This document shows, in pieces, positions 1 to 6,580 of a stretch of DNA of 7,940 bases. This DNA is from Rhodoferax sp. (GTDB taxonomy: Bacteria; Pseudomonadota; Gammaproteobacteria; Burkholderiales; Burkholderiaceae_C): contig JAEMRG010000088.1 of assembly GCA_016463455.1 (NCBI GenBank), positions 1 through 7,940 on the forward strand, read 5' to 3'. A program made the position numbers and the translations under genes. Every line of letters begins with the position of its first letter. Position 1 is the first letter of the stretch. The notes under the pieces were generated by a model, which did not search any database, was not told the DNA's origin, and was given only the letters and a program-made list of their open reading frames with translations.

Positions 1-2
1 AC

Positions 3-1070
3 CACAGCGGCGGCACGATTTGCGAGCCGGTGGACCTGCCGGTGAACAAGCGCCATTTCGACATGGTCTATGCGCACATGAAGTACAGCGACAAGCCCTT
101 TATGGGCTCGGTCACCAAGCCCGAGCGCGCGCAAGACACGGTGGAGATGGCGGCCCGACTGTTTGGCGACAACTTTATCGATCCGGCCACGGGCAAAAAC
201 CGCACTGTCTGCATTAGCCTGATCAACGCCAACTCGCCCATGACCTTTGACGAGACCATGCTGGGCGCGGCCAAGGTCTATGCGCGGGCCAACCAGGCCA
301 CCATCATCACGCCCTTTATTTTGGCTGGCGCCATGTCGCCGGTCACCGTGGCCGGCACCTGCGCGCAAACCCTGGCCGAAGCGCTGGCGGGTATGGCTTT
401 TGTGCAACTGGTCAACCCCGGCGCGCCGGTGGTGCTGGGCAGTTTTGCGTCCTCGGTGTCTATGCAGTCGGGCGCCCCCACTTTCGGCACGCCGGAACCG
501 GCGCTGGTGCTGTACGTGATGGCCGCGCTGGCGCGCCGTCTGGGGGTACCTTTTCGCTCCGGTGGTGGCTTGTGTGGCTCCAAGATCGCGGATGCGCAAG
601 CCGCCTCCGAATCGGCAAACACCATGATCCCCACTTGCATGGCCGGCGTCAACTTTGTGCTGCATACCGCCGGTTGGCTAGAGGGCGGCTTGTCCATGGG
701 CTATGAAAAATTCATCATGGACTGCGACCAGGCCGGGATGATGCACACCTTGATGGCCGGTGTGGACATGAGCGAAAACGGCCAGGCCATGGACGCCATC
801 CGCGAAGTCGGCCCCGGCAAACACTTTCTAGGCTGCGCCCACACCCAGGCCAACTTCGAAACCGCGTTTTACCGCTCGCCGATAACCGACAACAACAGCT
901 TTGAGCAATGGGAAGCTGAAGGCGGCGTGGACCTGTCAGTGCGCGCCAATTCCCTGTGGAAGAAAAACCTGGCGGAATACGAAGCCCCGGCCCTGGACCC
1001 GGCCGCCGACGAGGCCGTGCTGGACTACGTCAACCGGCGCAAGGCTTCGTTTCCAGACTCTAATATCTGA
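3..1070 (+). CDS. MttB-superfamily (trimethylamine methyltransferase-like) protein, non-pyrrolysine type, 5'-truncated by window edge
   Basis: The frame is open from base 3 to the TGA at 1068-1070, giving 355 visible residues. There is no start signal near base 30 (the GTG there is an internal valine after HSGGTICEP), so the gene begins upstream. MttB proteins are about 500 residues, so roughly the last 70% is present. Family-like segments are GGTICEP at the left edge, a central SGGGLCGSKIADAQAA block (visible residues about 186-201) and EVGPGKHFLG near residue 268. Founding members of the family use an amber-encoded pyrrolysine to methylate a corrinoid protein from trimethylamine. This frame contains no in-frame TAG, so it belongs to the non-Pyl branch, in which glycine betaine, proline betaine, carnitine and gamma-butyrobetaine methyltransferases are known. 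By inference it is a cytoplasmic methylated-amine:corrinoid methyltransferase; its substrate is not determined. It converges with the ABC transporter genes. The family call is firm, the substrate open. Confidence 0.88.
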   Translation, partial: HSGGTICEPVDLPVNKRHFDMVYAHMKYSDKPFMGSVTKPERAQDTVEMAARLFGDNFIDPATGKNRTVCISLINANSPMTFDETMLGAAKVYARANQATIITPFILAGAMSPVTVAGTCAQTLAEALAGMAFVQLVNPGAPVVLGSFASSVSMQSGAPTFGTPEPALVLYVMAALARRLGVPFRSGGGLCGSKIADAQAASESANTMIPTCMAGVNFVLHTAGWLEGGLSMGYEKFIMDCDQAGMMHTLMAGVDMSENGQAMDAIREVGPGKHFLGCAHTQANFETAFYRSPITDNNSFEQWEAEGGVDLSVRANSLWKKNLAEYEAPALDPAADEAVLDYVNRRKASFPDSNI

Positions 1071-1107
1071 GGATGTAGCCCTTCAGCCTCATGCACGAGG
1101 CACCATG

Positions 1108-1136
1108 AAAATGGCTCGCAATTGCGAGCCATTTTT
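1108..1136. terminator. Bidirectional intrinsic terminator between convergent genes
   Basis: Bases 1108-1121 and 1122-1135 are exact inverted complements. The strong core is GGCTCGC-AATT-GCGAGCC (1113-1130), flanked by AAAA on the left and TTTTT on the right. Read on plus, the GC stem ends in five T; read on minus it ends in four T. It lies 37 bases after the methyltransferase stop and 18 bases beyond the ATPase stop of the opposite operon, as expected for a shared two-way terminator. Confidence 0.9.
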
Positions 1137-1154
1137 GTTGGAGTGTGTTTTGAT

Positions 1155-2771
1155 TTAAGCCGCGATTTTTTGCCGCTTGGCCAATACCTCGTCCAACCAA
1201 TCGACGCGCATTTCGGGGACGGCGGTGATGAGTTTTTGGGTGTAGGGGTGTTCGGGGTTTTCGAAGATTTTGTCGGTGGTATCAAAGGCCACAAACTGGC
1301 CTTGCAACATCACAGCCGTGCGGTGGGCGATGCGGTGCACCACGTCCAGGTCGTGCGTGATCAGGATGTAGGACAGGCCCAGCTCGCGCTGCAACTTGCG
1401 CAGCAAAGTGAGAATTTCTTCCGCCACCAGCGGGTCCAGGGCTGAGGTGGGCTCGTCCAGGATGATGAGGTCGGGCTTGGCCGCCAGCGCGCGGGCGATG
1501 CAAACGCGTTGCTTTTGCCCGCCAGATAACTGGCCCGGGCGGCGCTCCAGGTAGTCCTGGGGTAATTCCACCAGCGTCATGAGTTCTTCTGCACGCGCGT
1601 TGGCCTCGGCGCGTCCGACACCGAAATAAAACTCCACCGGCCGGCCGATGATTTCGCGTAAGGTCTGACGCGGGTTGATCGCCACATCTGGGATTTGGTA
1701 GACCAGCTGAATCGTGCGTTTAAGCTCTTTGCTGCGTTGTTTGAGCATGGCGGGAAGCGCCTTGTCCTGGAACAGAATTTGTCCGCTGCGCGGGGGCAGC
1801 AGGCCGGTGATGATGCGCGCCAATGTCGATTTACCCGAGCCCGATTCGCCGACGACGGCCACGGTTTCGCCGCGTTGCACGTCCAAGGATACGCCGCGCA
1901 CCACATGGAAATCGCCGTAATAGGCGTGGCAGTCTTGTACTTTCAACACGGTTTCTGGCTGTACCGTGGCACCGACGGCGCGCTCGCTGGCTGCCGCGCC
2001 GCGCACCGCTACCAGGCGTGCGGTGTAGTCCTGCCGCGCCTCATGCAGGATTTGCTGCGTCAGGCCTTCTTCGACTTCTTTGCCGTGGCGCAGCACCTTG
2101 ATGCGGTCGGCCACTTGGGCCACCACCGCCAAGTCATGGGTGATGTACAAAGCCGCTGTGCCGTACTGGCGGATCAGGGACTTGAGCAAAATCAGCACTT
2201 CAATTTGGGTGGTCACATCCAGCGCGGTGGTGGGCTCGTCCAGCACCAATACATCAGGGCGGCAAGACATGGCCATGGCCGCCATGGCGCGCTGCAATTG
2301 CCCGCCCGAGACCTGGTGCGGGTAGCGACTGCCGAAGTTTTGCGGGTCTGGCAGGTCCAGCGCCACAAACAATTCGCGTGCCCAAGCCTCAGCTTGAAGG
2401 CGGGTCATCAGCTTGTGCAGTACCGGCGCTTCGCAGACCTGGTCTATCAGGCTGTGTGCCGGGTTAAATGCGGCTGCCGCGGATTGGGCGATATAGGCAA
2501 TGCGCTTGCCGCGCACCTGGCGCCGGCCTTCGGCATCTAAGGCCCGGATGTTGACGCCATCGAGGACCACTTCGCCGCCCGCAATATGCAAACCGGCACG
2601 GGCGTAACACATGCTGGACAAGCCGATGGTGGATTTGCCGGCACCGCTCTCGCCGATCAGGCCGAGTACCTCGCCGCGCTGCAATTGCAGATCGACATTG
2701 TCCACAATGACATTGCCTGTGACGCTGATCAGCCGCAAGCCGCTGATACGCAAAATAGTGGAATCAATCAT
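1155..2771 (-). CDS. ABC transporter ATP-binding protein with two fused ATPase domains (peptide/opine/nickel class)
   Basis: This cytoplasmic energy-coupling subunit of 538 residues carries both nucleotide-binding domains in one chain, equivalent to DppD plus DppF and as in GsiA and YejF. Domain 1: Walker A GESGAGKST at 40-48, Q-loop Gln96, signature VSGGQ at 154-158, Walker B VLVLDEP at 174-180, switch His212. Domain 2: Walker A GESGSGKST at 308-316, Q-loop Gln359, signature LSGGQ at 415-419, Walker B LIILDEP at 435-441, switch His473. All catalytic motifs are intact in both halves. The second domain ends with NPEHPYTQKL (505-514), the C-terminal signature of oligopeptide/dipeptide ATPases; the first has only a degenerate counterpart, EARQDYTARL. 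The start is ATG at 2771, preceded by a purine-rich GAAAGAGCGAAGGG stretch. It lies 15 bases after the DppC-type permease stop and is the last gene of the transporter operon. Domain identity is very firm; the substrate cannot be told from ATPases. Confidence 0.95.
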   Translation of the reverse strand: MIDSTILRISGLRLISVTGNVIVDNVDLQLQRGEVLGLIGESGAGKSTIGLSSMCYARAGLHIAGGEVVLDGVNIRALDAEGRRQVRGKRIAYIAQSAAAAFNPAHSLIDQVCEAPVLHKLMTRLQAEAWARELFVALDLPDPQNFGSRYPHQVSGGQLQRAMAAMAMSCRPDVLVLDEPTTALDVTTQIEVLILLKSLIRQYGTAALYITHDLAVVAQVADRIKVLRHGKEVEEGLTQQILHEARQDYTARLVAVRGAAASERAVGATVQPETVLKVQDCHAYYGDFHVVRGVSLDVQRGETVAVVGESGSGKSTLARIITGLLPPRSGQILFQDKALPAMLKQRSKELKRTIQLVYQIPDVAINPRQTLREIIGRPVEFYFGVGRAEANARAEELMTLVELPQDYLERRPGQLSGGQKQRVCIARALAAKPDLIILDEPTSALDPLVAEEILTLLRKLQRELGLSYILITHDLDVVHRIAHRTAVMLQGQFVAFDTTDKIFENPEHPYTQKLITAVPEMRVDWLDEVLAKRQKIAA

Positions 2772-2786
2772 ACCCTTCGCTCTTTC

Positions 2787-3620
2787 TTAGAGTTCAGCCT
2801 GAGCGCCAGAAGGGCGCGCATCAATCGACAGCATCCAGTCCACCACCAGATTGACCGACACCGTCAGCAGCGCAATCGCTGTCGCAGGGTAAATCGGCGC
2901 CATCATGCCGAAGTTAATCGCAGCGGCGTTCTCGCGCACCATGCCACCCAAGTCGGCATAAGGGGGCTGGATACCCAGGCCCAGAAAAGACAGGCCGGCG
3001 ATAAACAAAAAGTTAAAGCAAAAACGCAGACCGAATTCAGAGACCAGCGGCGCCCAGGCATTGGGCAGGATTTCGCGGGTAATCACCCACCACAGGCCTT
3101 CGCCACGCAGACGCGCTGCTTCCACATATTCCATCACCGTCAGGTTCATGCCCAGAGCGCGCGCCAGGCGAAATACGCGGGTGGAGTCCAGCACCGCAAT
3201 CGTCAAAATCAAGGTGGGGATGCTGGAGCCAAAAACGCCCAGAATAATCAGCGCAAAAATCAGGCTGGGGATGGACAGCATCACATCAACCAAACGGGTG
3301 AAAAACACATCGACCACCCCGCCCACTACGGCGCTGACCAGGCCGGTCAGGATGCCAATCAAAAAAGACAAAGCGGTAATCGCTATCGCTACGCCAATCG
3401 TCATGCGGCTGCCGTACATCATGCGGGTGAGCATGTCGCGCCCGATCTGGTCCGCTCCGAAAAGCATCTTCGCGGAAGGCTCGTCCCAGGTGCCGCCGAC
3501 ATTGGCCGATTCGGAATACGGTGCGATCCAAGGGGTGAACACCGAGATAAATAAAAACAGGCTGATCACTGCGATGCCGAAGGCGGCAGAGGCGGTGAGT
3601 TTGTGTCCGAAGAGTTTCAT
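2787..3620 (-). CDS. ABC transporter permease, DppC/OppC type
   Basis: This inner-membrane channel subunit of 277 residues pairs with the DppB-type permease. It has a short N-terminal cytoplasmic stretch, a hydrophobic first helix at about 10-31, and the family motif FGADQIGRDMLTRMMYGSR at 54-72 (compare the usual LGTD..GRD...R..YG.R). Further hydrophobic helices lie near 74-97, 114-143, 200-216 and 245-265. The cytoplasmic coupling (EAA) loop reads EAARLRG (167-173) followed by LPN (185-187), the site that docks on the ATPase. Length is normal for DppC-class proteins, slightly short at the N-terminus. The ATG at 3620 has no clear Shine-Dalgarno; the upstream permease stops 23 bases earlier, so translational coupling is likely. 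It is followed after 15 bases by the ATPase gene. Substrate not assignable from the permease. Confidence 0.93.
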   Translation of the reverse strand: MKLFGHKLTASAAFGIAVISLFLFISVFTPWIAPYSESANVGGTWDEPSAKMLFGADQIGRDMLTRMMYGSRMTIGVAIAITALSFLIGILTGLVSAVVGGVVDVFFTRLVDVMLSIPSLIFALIILGVFGSSIPTLILTIAVLDSTRVFRLARALGMNLTVMEYVEAARLRGEGLWWVITREILPNAWAPLVSEFGLRFCFNFLFIAGLSFLGLGIQPPYADLGGMVRENAAAINFGMMAPIYPATAIALLTVSVNLVVDWMLSIDARPSGAQAEL

Positions 3621-3643
3621 GGCTTTAGCGAATCGAAAATGGC

Positions 3644-4591
3644 TTAGCGCTGGTGGCGCAGACGCGGATTGACCAGAATGACCAGGATGTCGGCCAGCGT
3701 GTTGAGCAGCACAAAGACGGTGGCAAACGTCAGGCCGCAGGCCTGGATCACCGGTACATCGCGTTTGGACACGGCATCGACCATGTACTGGCCCAGGCCG
3801 GGATAGACAAACACCGCTTCGATCACCACCACACCGACCACCAGATAGGCCATATTGAGCGCGATCACGGTGATGATGGGCGCAGCCGCATTGGGCAGGG
3901 CATGGGTCACGATGACGCGTTTACGCGGTGCGCCTTTGAGAAAGGCCATTTCGATATAAGGCGTGGACATGACCGAGAGCACCGAACTGCGCGTCATGCG
4001 CAACATATGCGCAGCGACCAAGAGCGTGAGCGTAATCGCAGGCAGCGTGGTTTGGAACACACGTTCACCGAAGCTCATACTGTTGGACACCATGGCCAAG
4101 GAGGGGAACCATTGAAACTGGACCGAGAAAAATATGATGAGCAAGTAGGCGATAAAAAATTCAGGCAGCGAGATGGCAATCAAGGTCAGGATATTGGAGA
4201 GGCGGTCTGACAGCTTGCCTTCATTGATCGCTGATAACACGCCCAGACCGACAGACAGGGGAATGGCGACGACGGCTGCATAGCCGGCCAAAAACAAGGT
4301 ATTGCGCAAACGCGGCAGCAGGTCGTCGATGATGACGCGCTTATTGGTCAGGGCCACACCCAGGTCGCCGTGCAGCGCGCCGACCAGCCAATTCCAGTAG
4401 CGCAAATGGGCGGGAACATCCAAGCCCAGTTCGCGGCGAAACACAATCAGCGCCTCGGGTGTTGCGCCTTGTCCCAGCACCGCCGAAGCGACATCGCCCG
4501 GCAAAATTTGCGTACACACAAATATCAACACCGAAACTGCAAACAGGGTCAGTATCCCCAAAAGCAACCGGTACACAATCAACTTGGCCAT
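3644..4591 (-). CDS. ABC transporter permease, DppB/OppB type
   Basis: This inner-membrane channel subunit has 315 residues, a typical DppB length. The first helix is at about 9-30, followed by the periplasmic segment with the family pattern LPGDVASAVLG (30-40), RRELGLDVPAHLRY (52-65) and HGDLGVAL (74-81). Further helices lie near 98-121, 134-157, 181-197, 237-262 and 284-307. The EAA coupling loop reads PYIEMAFLKGAPRKRV (211-226) with LPNA at 232-235, and the protein ends NPRLRHQR, the usual (D/N)PRLR tail. The ATG at 4591 is the first start after the 174-base gap that follows the binding-protein gene; its Shine-Dalgarno is weak. That gap contains a terminator, so expression may depend on readthrough or on a separate promoter that I cannot identify with confidence. 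Family call firm. Confidence 0.94.
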   Translation of the reverse strand: MAKLIVYRLLLGILTLFAVSVLIFVCTQILPGDVASAVLGQGATPEALIVFRRELGLDVPAHLRYWNWLVGALHGDLGVALTNKRVIIDDLLPRLRNTLFLAGYAAVVAIPLSVGLGVLSAINEGKLSDRLSNILTLIAISLPEFFIAYLLIIFFSVQFQWFPSLAMVSNSMSFGERVFQTTLPAITLTLLVAAHMLRMTRSSVLSVMSTPYIEMAFLKGAPRKRVIVTHALPNAAAPIITVIALNMAYLVVGVVVIEAVFVYPGLGQYMVDAVSKRDVPVIQACGLTFATVFVLLNTLADILVILVNPRLRHQR

Positions 4592-4620
4592 GACGAGCTA
4601 TCGTTAGTTAAAAATAAGAG

Positions 4621-4636
4621 GCGGCACTTGCACCGC
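4621..4636 (-). other. Small GC hairpin followed by a T-rich run, possible weak attenuator before the permease genes
   Basis: On the minus strand GCGGTGCAAGTGCCGC can fold as a 4-bp GC stem, extended by a T-G wobble, and is followed after a few bases by TTATTTTT (4607-4614). It lies about 30 bases upstream of the DppB-type start. The stem is short, so this is only a possible attenuator or a chance structure. Confidence 0.25.
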
Positions 4637-4680
4637 TGCACGTAGCATAACGCCATGACAAGCTTACCAAAGAAAGAATG

Positions 4681-4714
4681 AAAAAAGGGCCGGGCGCAAG
4701 CCCAAGCCCTTTTT
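4681..4714 (-). terminator. Intrinsic terminator directly downstream of the binding-protein gene, inside the transporter operon
   Basis: The outer arms are AAAAAGGGC (4682-4690) and GCCCTTTTT (4706-4714), an exact 9-bp inverted repeat. The inner stem is GGGC (4692-4695) with GCCC (4700-4703), closing a four-base loop; C4691 faces AA at 4704-4705. Read on the minus strand the structure ends in six T (4686 to 4681). It begins about 50 bases after the binding-protein stop. Such a structure between a binding-protein gene and its permeases commonly lets the binding protein be made in excess, with partial readthrough to the membrane subunits. The rest of the 4592-4765 gap shows no gene. Confidence 0.82.
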
Positions 4715-4765
4715 CAACATTCACAAAACGACACCGTCTGTTGTCAGGCCGGCGTCCTTGCAAAT

Positions 4766-6340
4766 TTAGGCGAACCAGCCTTTTTCAGGGATACGGTCGT
4801 CACCCATGTCGTAGCGGCCGGATGGCGTCAGACCTTGCAGCTTGGTGCTGTGCGCGTCGAGGTAATCCTGCACCGCGTAGTTCACCATGCCGGCGTTTTG
4901 GGACACCAGCTCTTGGCAGGAGTTGTACAAGGCTTGGCGCTTCTTGGCGTCGATTTCCACGCGGGCTGCTTCCAGCGCTTTGCTGAACTCGGCATTCTCG
5001 AAGTGGCTGTCGTTCCAAGGGTTGCTCTTGCCACCGTAGAAGATGGACGTGAGTTGGTTGTCGATGGTAGGACGGTTGCCCCAGTACACCGCGCAGAAAG
5101 GCTGCTTGAGCCAGACGTTGTCCCAGTAACCGTCGCCCGAGACGCGCTTGAGGTCCATATTGATACCGGCCTTGGACAGCGACTCTTGGAAGATCTGACC
5201 CGCGTCGGTGGCACCGGAGAAGGCGCCTTCGGACACTTGCAATTCGATCGCGCCAGTGTGGCCCGATTTTTTGTAGTGGAACTTGGCCTTGTCCGGATCA
5301 AAACGGTTCAGGGTCTGGCTGGGGTTGTAGAACTTCATCTTCGGACCGACGCAGTTGTCGTTACCAATAGAGGCGTAGCCGCTATAGACGTTGTCCACAA
5401 TCTTCTGGCGGTCGATGCCGAACTTGAGTGCCAGCATTACGTCGGGGTTGTTAAACGGTGCTTTGTCACTGTGTGCGACAAAGCAGAAGCGGTTGCCCAT
5501 GCCGGGGGTACGCGAGACTTTGAGGGCCGAGTTCTTGGCCAGCAGCGCTGCCGTCTTGGGGTTTACGCGGTTGATGATGTCCACGGTGCCGGTTTGCAAT
5601 GCGGTGGTGCGCTGGTTGGCATCTTGGATGTAAATCAGCTCAACACGGTCAAAGTTGCCACGGTTGGGCTTCCAGTAGTTGCCGGACTTACGCTTGAAGG
5701 TTGCACGCACACCGGGCTGGAACTCATCGAGCGTAAACGCACCAGTGCCATCGGGCTTGCTGAAGTCTTTGAAACCATTAGGCACCACGATGATGTGGTA
5801 GTCGCTCAGGTTGTAAGGCAAGTCTATATTGCCCTTGTTCATGGTGATTTGCACCTGGGTGGCAGACAGCTTTTTGATCTCTTTGATGTCGGCCAAAAGC
5901 GCTTTGGCAGGTGATTTGGTCTCACCCCGGTGCATATTCAGGGAATAGATGACGTCATCAGCGTCCAGCGTTTTGCCGGAGGTGAAGGTGATGCCCTTGC
6001 GCACATTGAAGGTCCAGTCGGCTGCGCCGGGCTTGACTTCCCAGCTCTCGAACAGTTCGCCGGTAGCGTCGCCGTTGTCGGCCACCTCCACCAGGTTGTT
6101 CCATAGCATCAGGCTCATGGTGATCGGGATGGAGTCCGCATAGGTCAGGGGGTCCAGGCTGTCCGAAGGCGATCCGCCTTCCATGCCCATACGCAGCGTA
6201 CCGCCTTTTTTCGGGGCGCTTTGCGCCATGGCGGGAGACACACCCAAAGTGGATGCTAAGCCAATGGCCGAAGCTCCGAGAATAATTTGACGACGGTCCA
6301 GGATGATGCCCGAGTCGCTGTTGTGTTCGACATTTGCCAT
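4766..6340 (-). CDS. ABC transporter substrate-binding protein, SBP family 5 (peptide/opine/nickel class), Tat signal
   Basis: This periplasmic receptor (524 residues from the chosen start) would deliver ligand to the adjacent permeases. The N-terminus carries a twin-arginine signal: DRRQIILGA at 15-23, a hydrophobic stretch to about 34, and an AMA|QS cleavage site after residue 39. The mature part follows the family 5 pattern: KKGGTLRMG after the signal, then GELFESWEV, WTFNVRKGITF and LDADDVIYSLNM, typical of the first lobe of DppA/OppA-like proteins, and a normal C-terminus ending EKGWFA. An in-frame TTG at 6361 would add seven residues, but the ATG at 6340 has GGAGA nine bases upstream, and the likely promoter puts the transcript start at about 6360, so the ATG is preferred. 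Peptide-class receptors also bind non-peptide solutes. The neighbouring CaiD-like and MttB-like genes make a betaine or carnitine-like ligand plausible, but this is not shown. Confidence 0.92.
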   Translation of the reverse strand: MANVEHNSDSGIILDRRQIILGASAIGLASTLGVSPAMAQSAPKKGGTLRMGMEGGSPSDSLDPLTYADSIPITMSLMLWNNLVEVADNGDATGELFESWEVKPGAADWTFNVRKGITFTSGKTLDADDVIYSLNMHRGETKSPAKALLADIKEIKKLSATQVQITMNKGNIDLPYNLSDYHIIVVPNGFKDFSKPDGTGAFTLDEFQPGVRATFKRKSGNYWKPNRGNFDRVELIYIQDANQRTTALQTGTVDIINRVNPKTAALLAKNSALKVSRTPGMGNRFCFVAHSDKAPFNNPDVMLALKFGIDRQKIVDNVYSGYASIGNDNCVGPKMKFYNPSQTLNRFDPDKAKFHYKKSGHTGAIELQVSEGAFSGATDAGQIFQESLSKAGINMDLKRVSGDGYWDNVWLKQPFCAVYWGNRPTIDNQLTSIFYGGKSNPWNDSHFENAEFSKALEAARVEIDAKKRQALYNSCQELVSQNAGMVNYAVQDYLDAHSTKLQGLTPSGRYDMGDDRIPEKGWFA

Positions 6341-6349
6341 TTTTGAAGT

Positions 6350-6354
6350 TCTCC
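6350..6354 (-). promoter_or_regulatory. Ribosome binding site deciding the binding-protein start
   Basis: The minus strand reads GGAGA (6354 to 6350) followed by nine bases and then ATG at 6340. This spacing fits initiation at 6340. The alternative TTG at 6361 lies upstream of this site and has no comparable Shine-Dalgarno. Confidence 0.7.
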
Positions 6355-6366
6355 AATCCAAGCAGA

Positions 6367-6396
6367 TTTATAAAACATATTCCCGCGGGCCATCAA
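6367..6396 (-). promoter_or_regulatory. Probable sigma70 promoter for the transporter operon
   Basis: The minus strand carries TTGATG (6396 to 6391; four of six match TTGACA), an 18-base spacer, then TATAAA (6372 to 6367; five of six match TATAAT). Transcription would begin near 6360, giving a leader of about 20 bases that includes the GGAGA site. The spacer holds the palindrome CCCGCGGG (6382-6389). The prediction is by eye. Confidence 0.5.
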
Positions 6397-6580
6397 AAAA
6401 GCCAAGCGAGACCGGAGTGCAATAAGCTTTGCGCCCTAGCTGCATAGTAATTCAATAATTGCCGCCGCCAAAGGCAAAAGCATTGGCATATTCCCTAGGT
6501 TTTGCGCGATAAAGTGCGCACCAGACAATTCTTGGAATTGAGTCCCTGAACCCCCAAAGCCCCCCGCAGCGCGCGTCTGC
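6397..6580. other. Non-coding gap between caiD-like gene and transporter promoter
   Basis: This stretch is visibly more AT-rich than its neighbours and has no supportable open frame. It holds the dyad at 6526-6540 (listed separately). I see no clear intrinsic terminator for the caiD-like gene: no GC stem followed by a T-run on the minus strand. Transcription from the upstream genes may therefore continue into the transporter operon. Confidence 0.5.
6526..6540. promoter_or_regulatory. Perfect dyad CAATTC-TTG-GAATTG, candidate operator
   Basis: Two exact 6-base inverted arms are separated by three bases, about 130 bases upstream of the predicted transporter promoter and about 40 bases after the caiD-like stop. 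The AT-rich arms and lack of a following T-run argue against a terminator. The size would suit a dimeric regulator, and the inner ATTCTTGGAAT also fits the loose T-N(x)-A pattern of LysR sites. No regulator gene is visible, so this is a candidate only. Confidence 0.3.

Noticed and set aside
30..32. GTG at position 30 as start of the methyltransferase
   Set aside because: The same frame continues upstream to the window edge with family-like GGTICEP, and the protein would lack its N-terminal third.
1101..1158. Small frames on both strands sharing the peptide MARNCEPF around the terminator
   Set aside because: The identical peptide is produced by the palindrome being read on both strands; neither frame is a gene.
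1695..2540. Plus-strand open frame of 281 codons opposite the ATPase gene
   Set aside because: Shadow of the fused ATPase; no domain and no ribosome binding site.
2586..3554. Plus-strand open frame of 322 codons across the ATPase/permease junction
   Set aside because: Antisense to two well-supported genes; its composition, rich in Gln, His, Arg and Asn, is the mirror of a hydrophobic membrane protein, not a real family.
4592..4680. A separate promoter for the permease genes (TTTGGT, 16-base gap, TATGCT on the minus strand)
   Set aside because: The -35 match is poor and the spacing short; not enough to call, although the terminator upstream makes a promoter here worth testing.
4835..5914. 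Long plus-strand open frame of 359 codons opposite the binding-protein gene
   Set aside because: It lies wholly antisense to a clear family 5 binding protein, has no recognisable domain, and is low in charged-motif structure; long antisense frames are common in GC-rich genes.
6467..6488. GCCAA...TTGGC inverted repeat near the middle of the 6397-6580 gap
   Set aside because: Only five paired bases around a loop of about eleven, with no T-run; likely chance.
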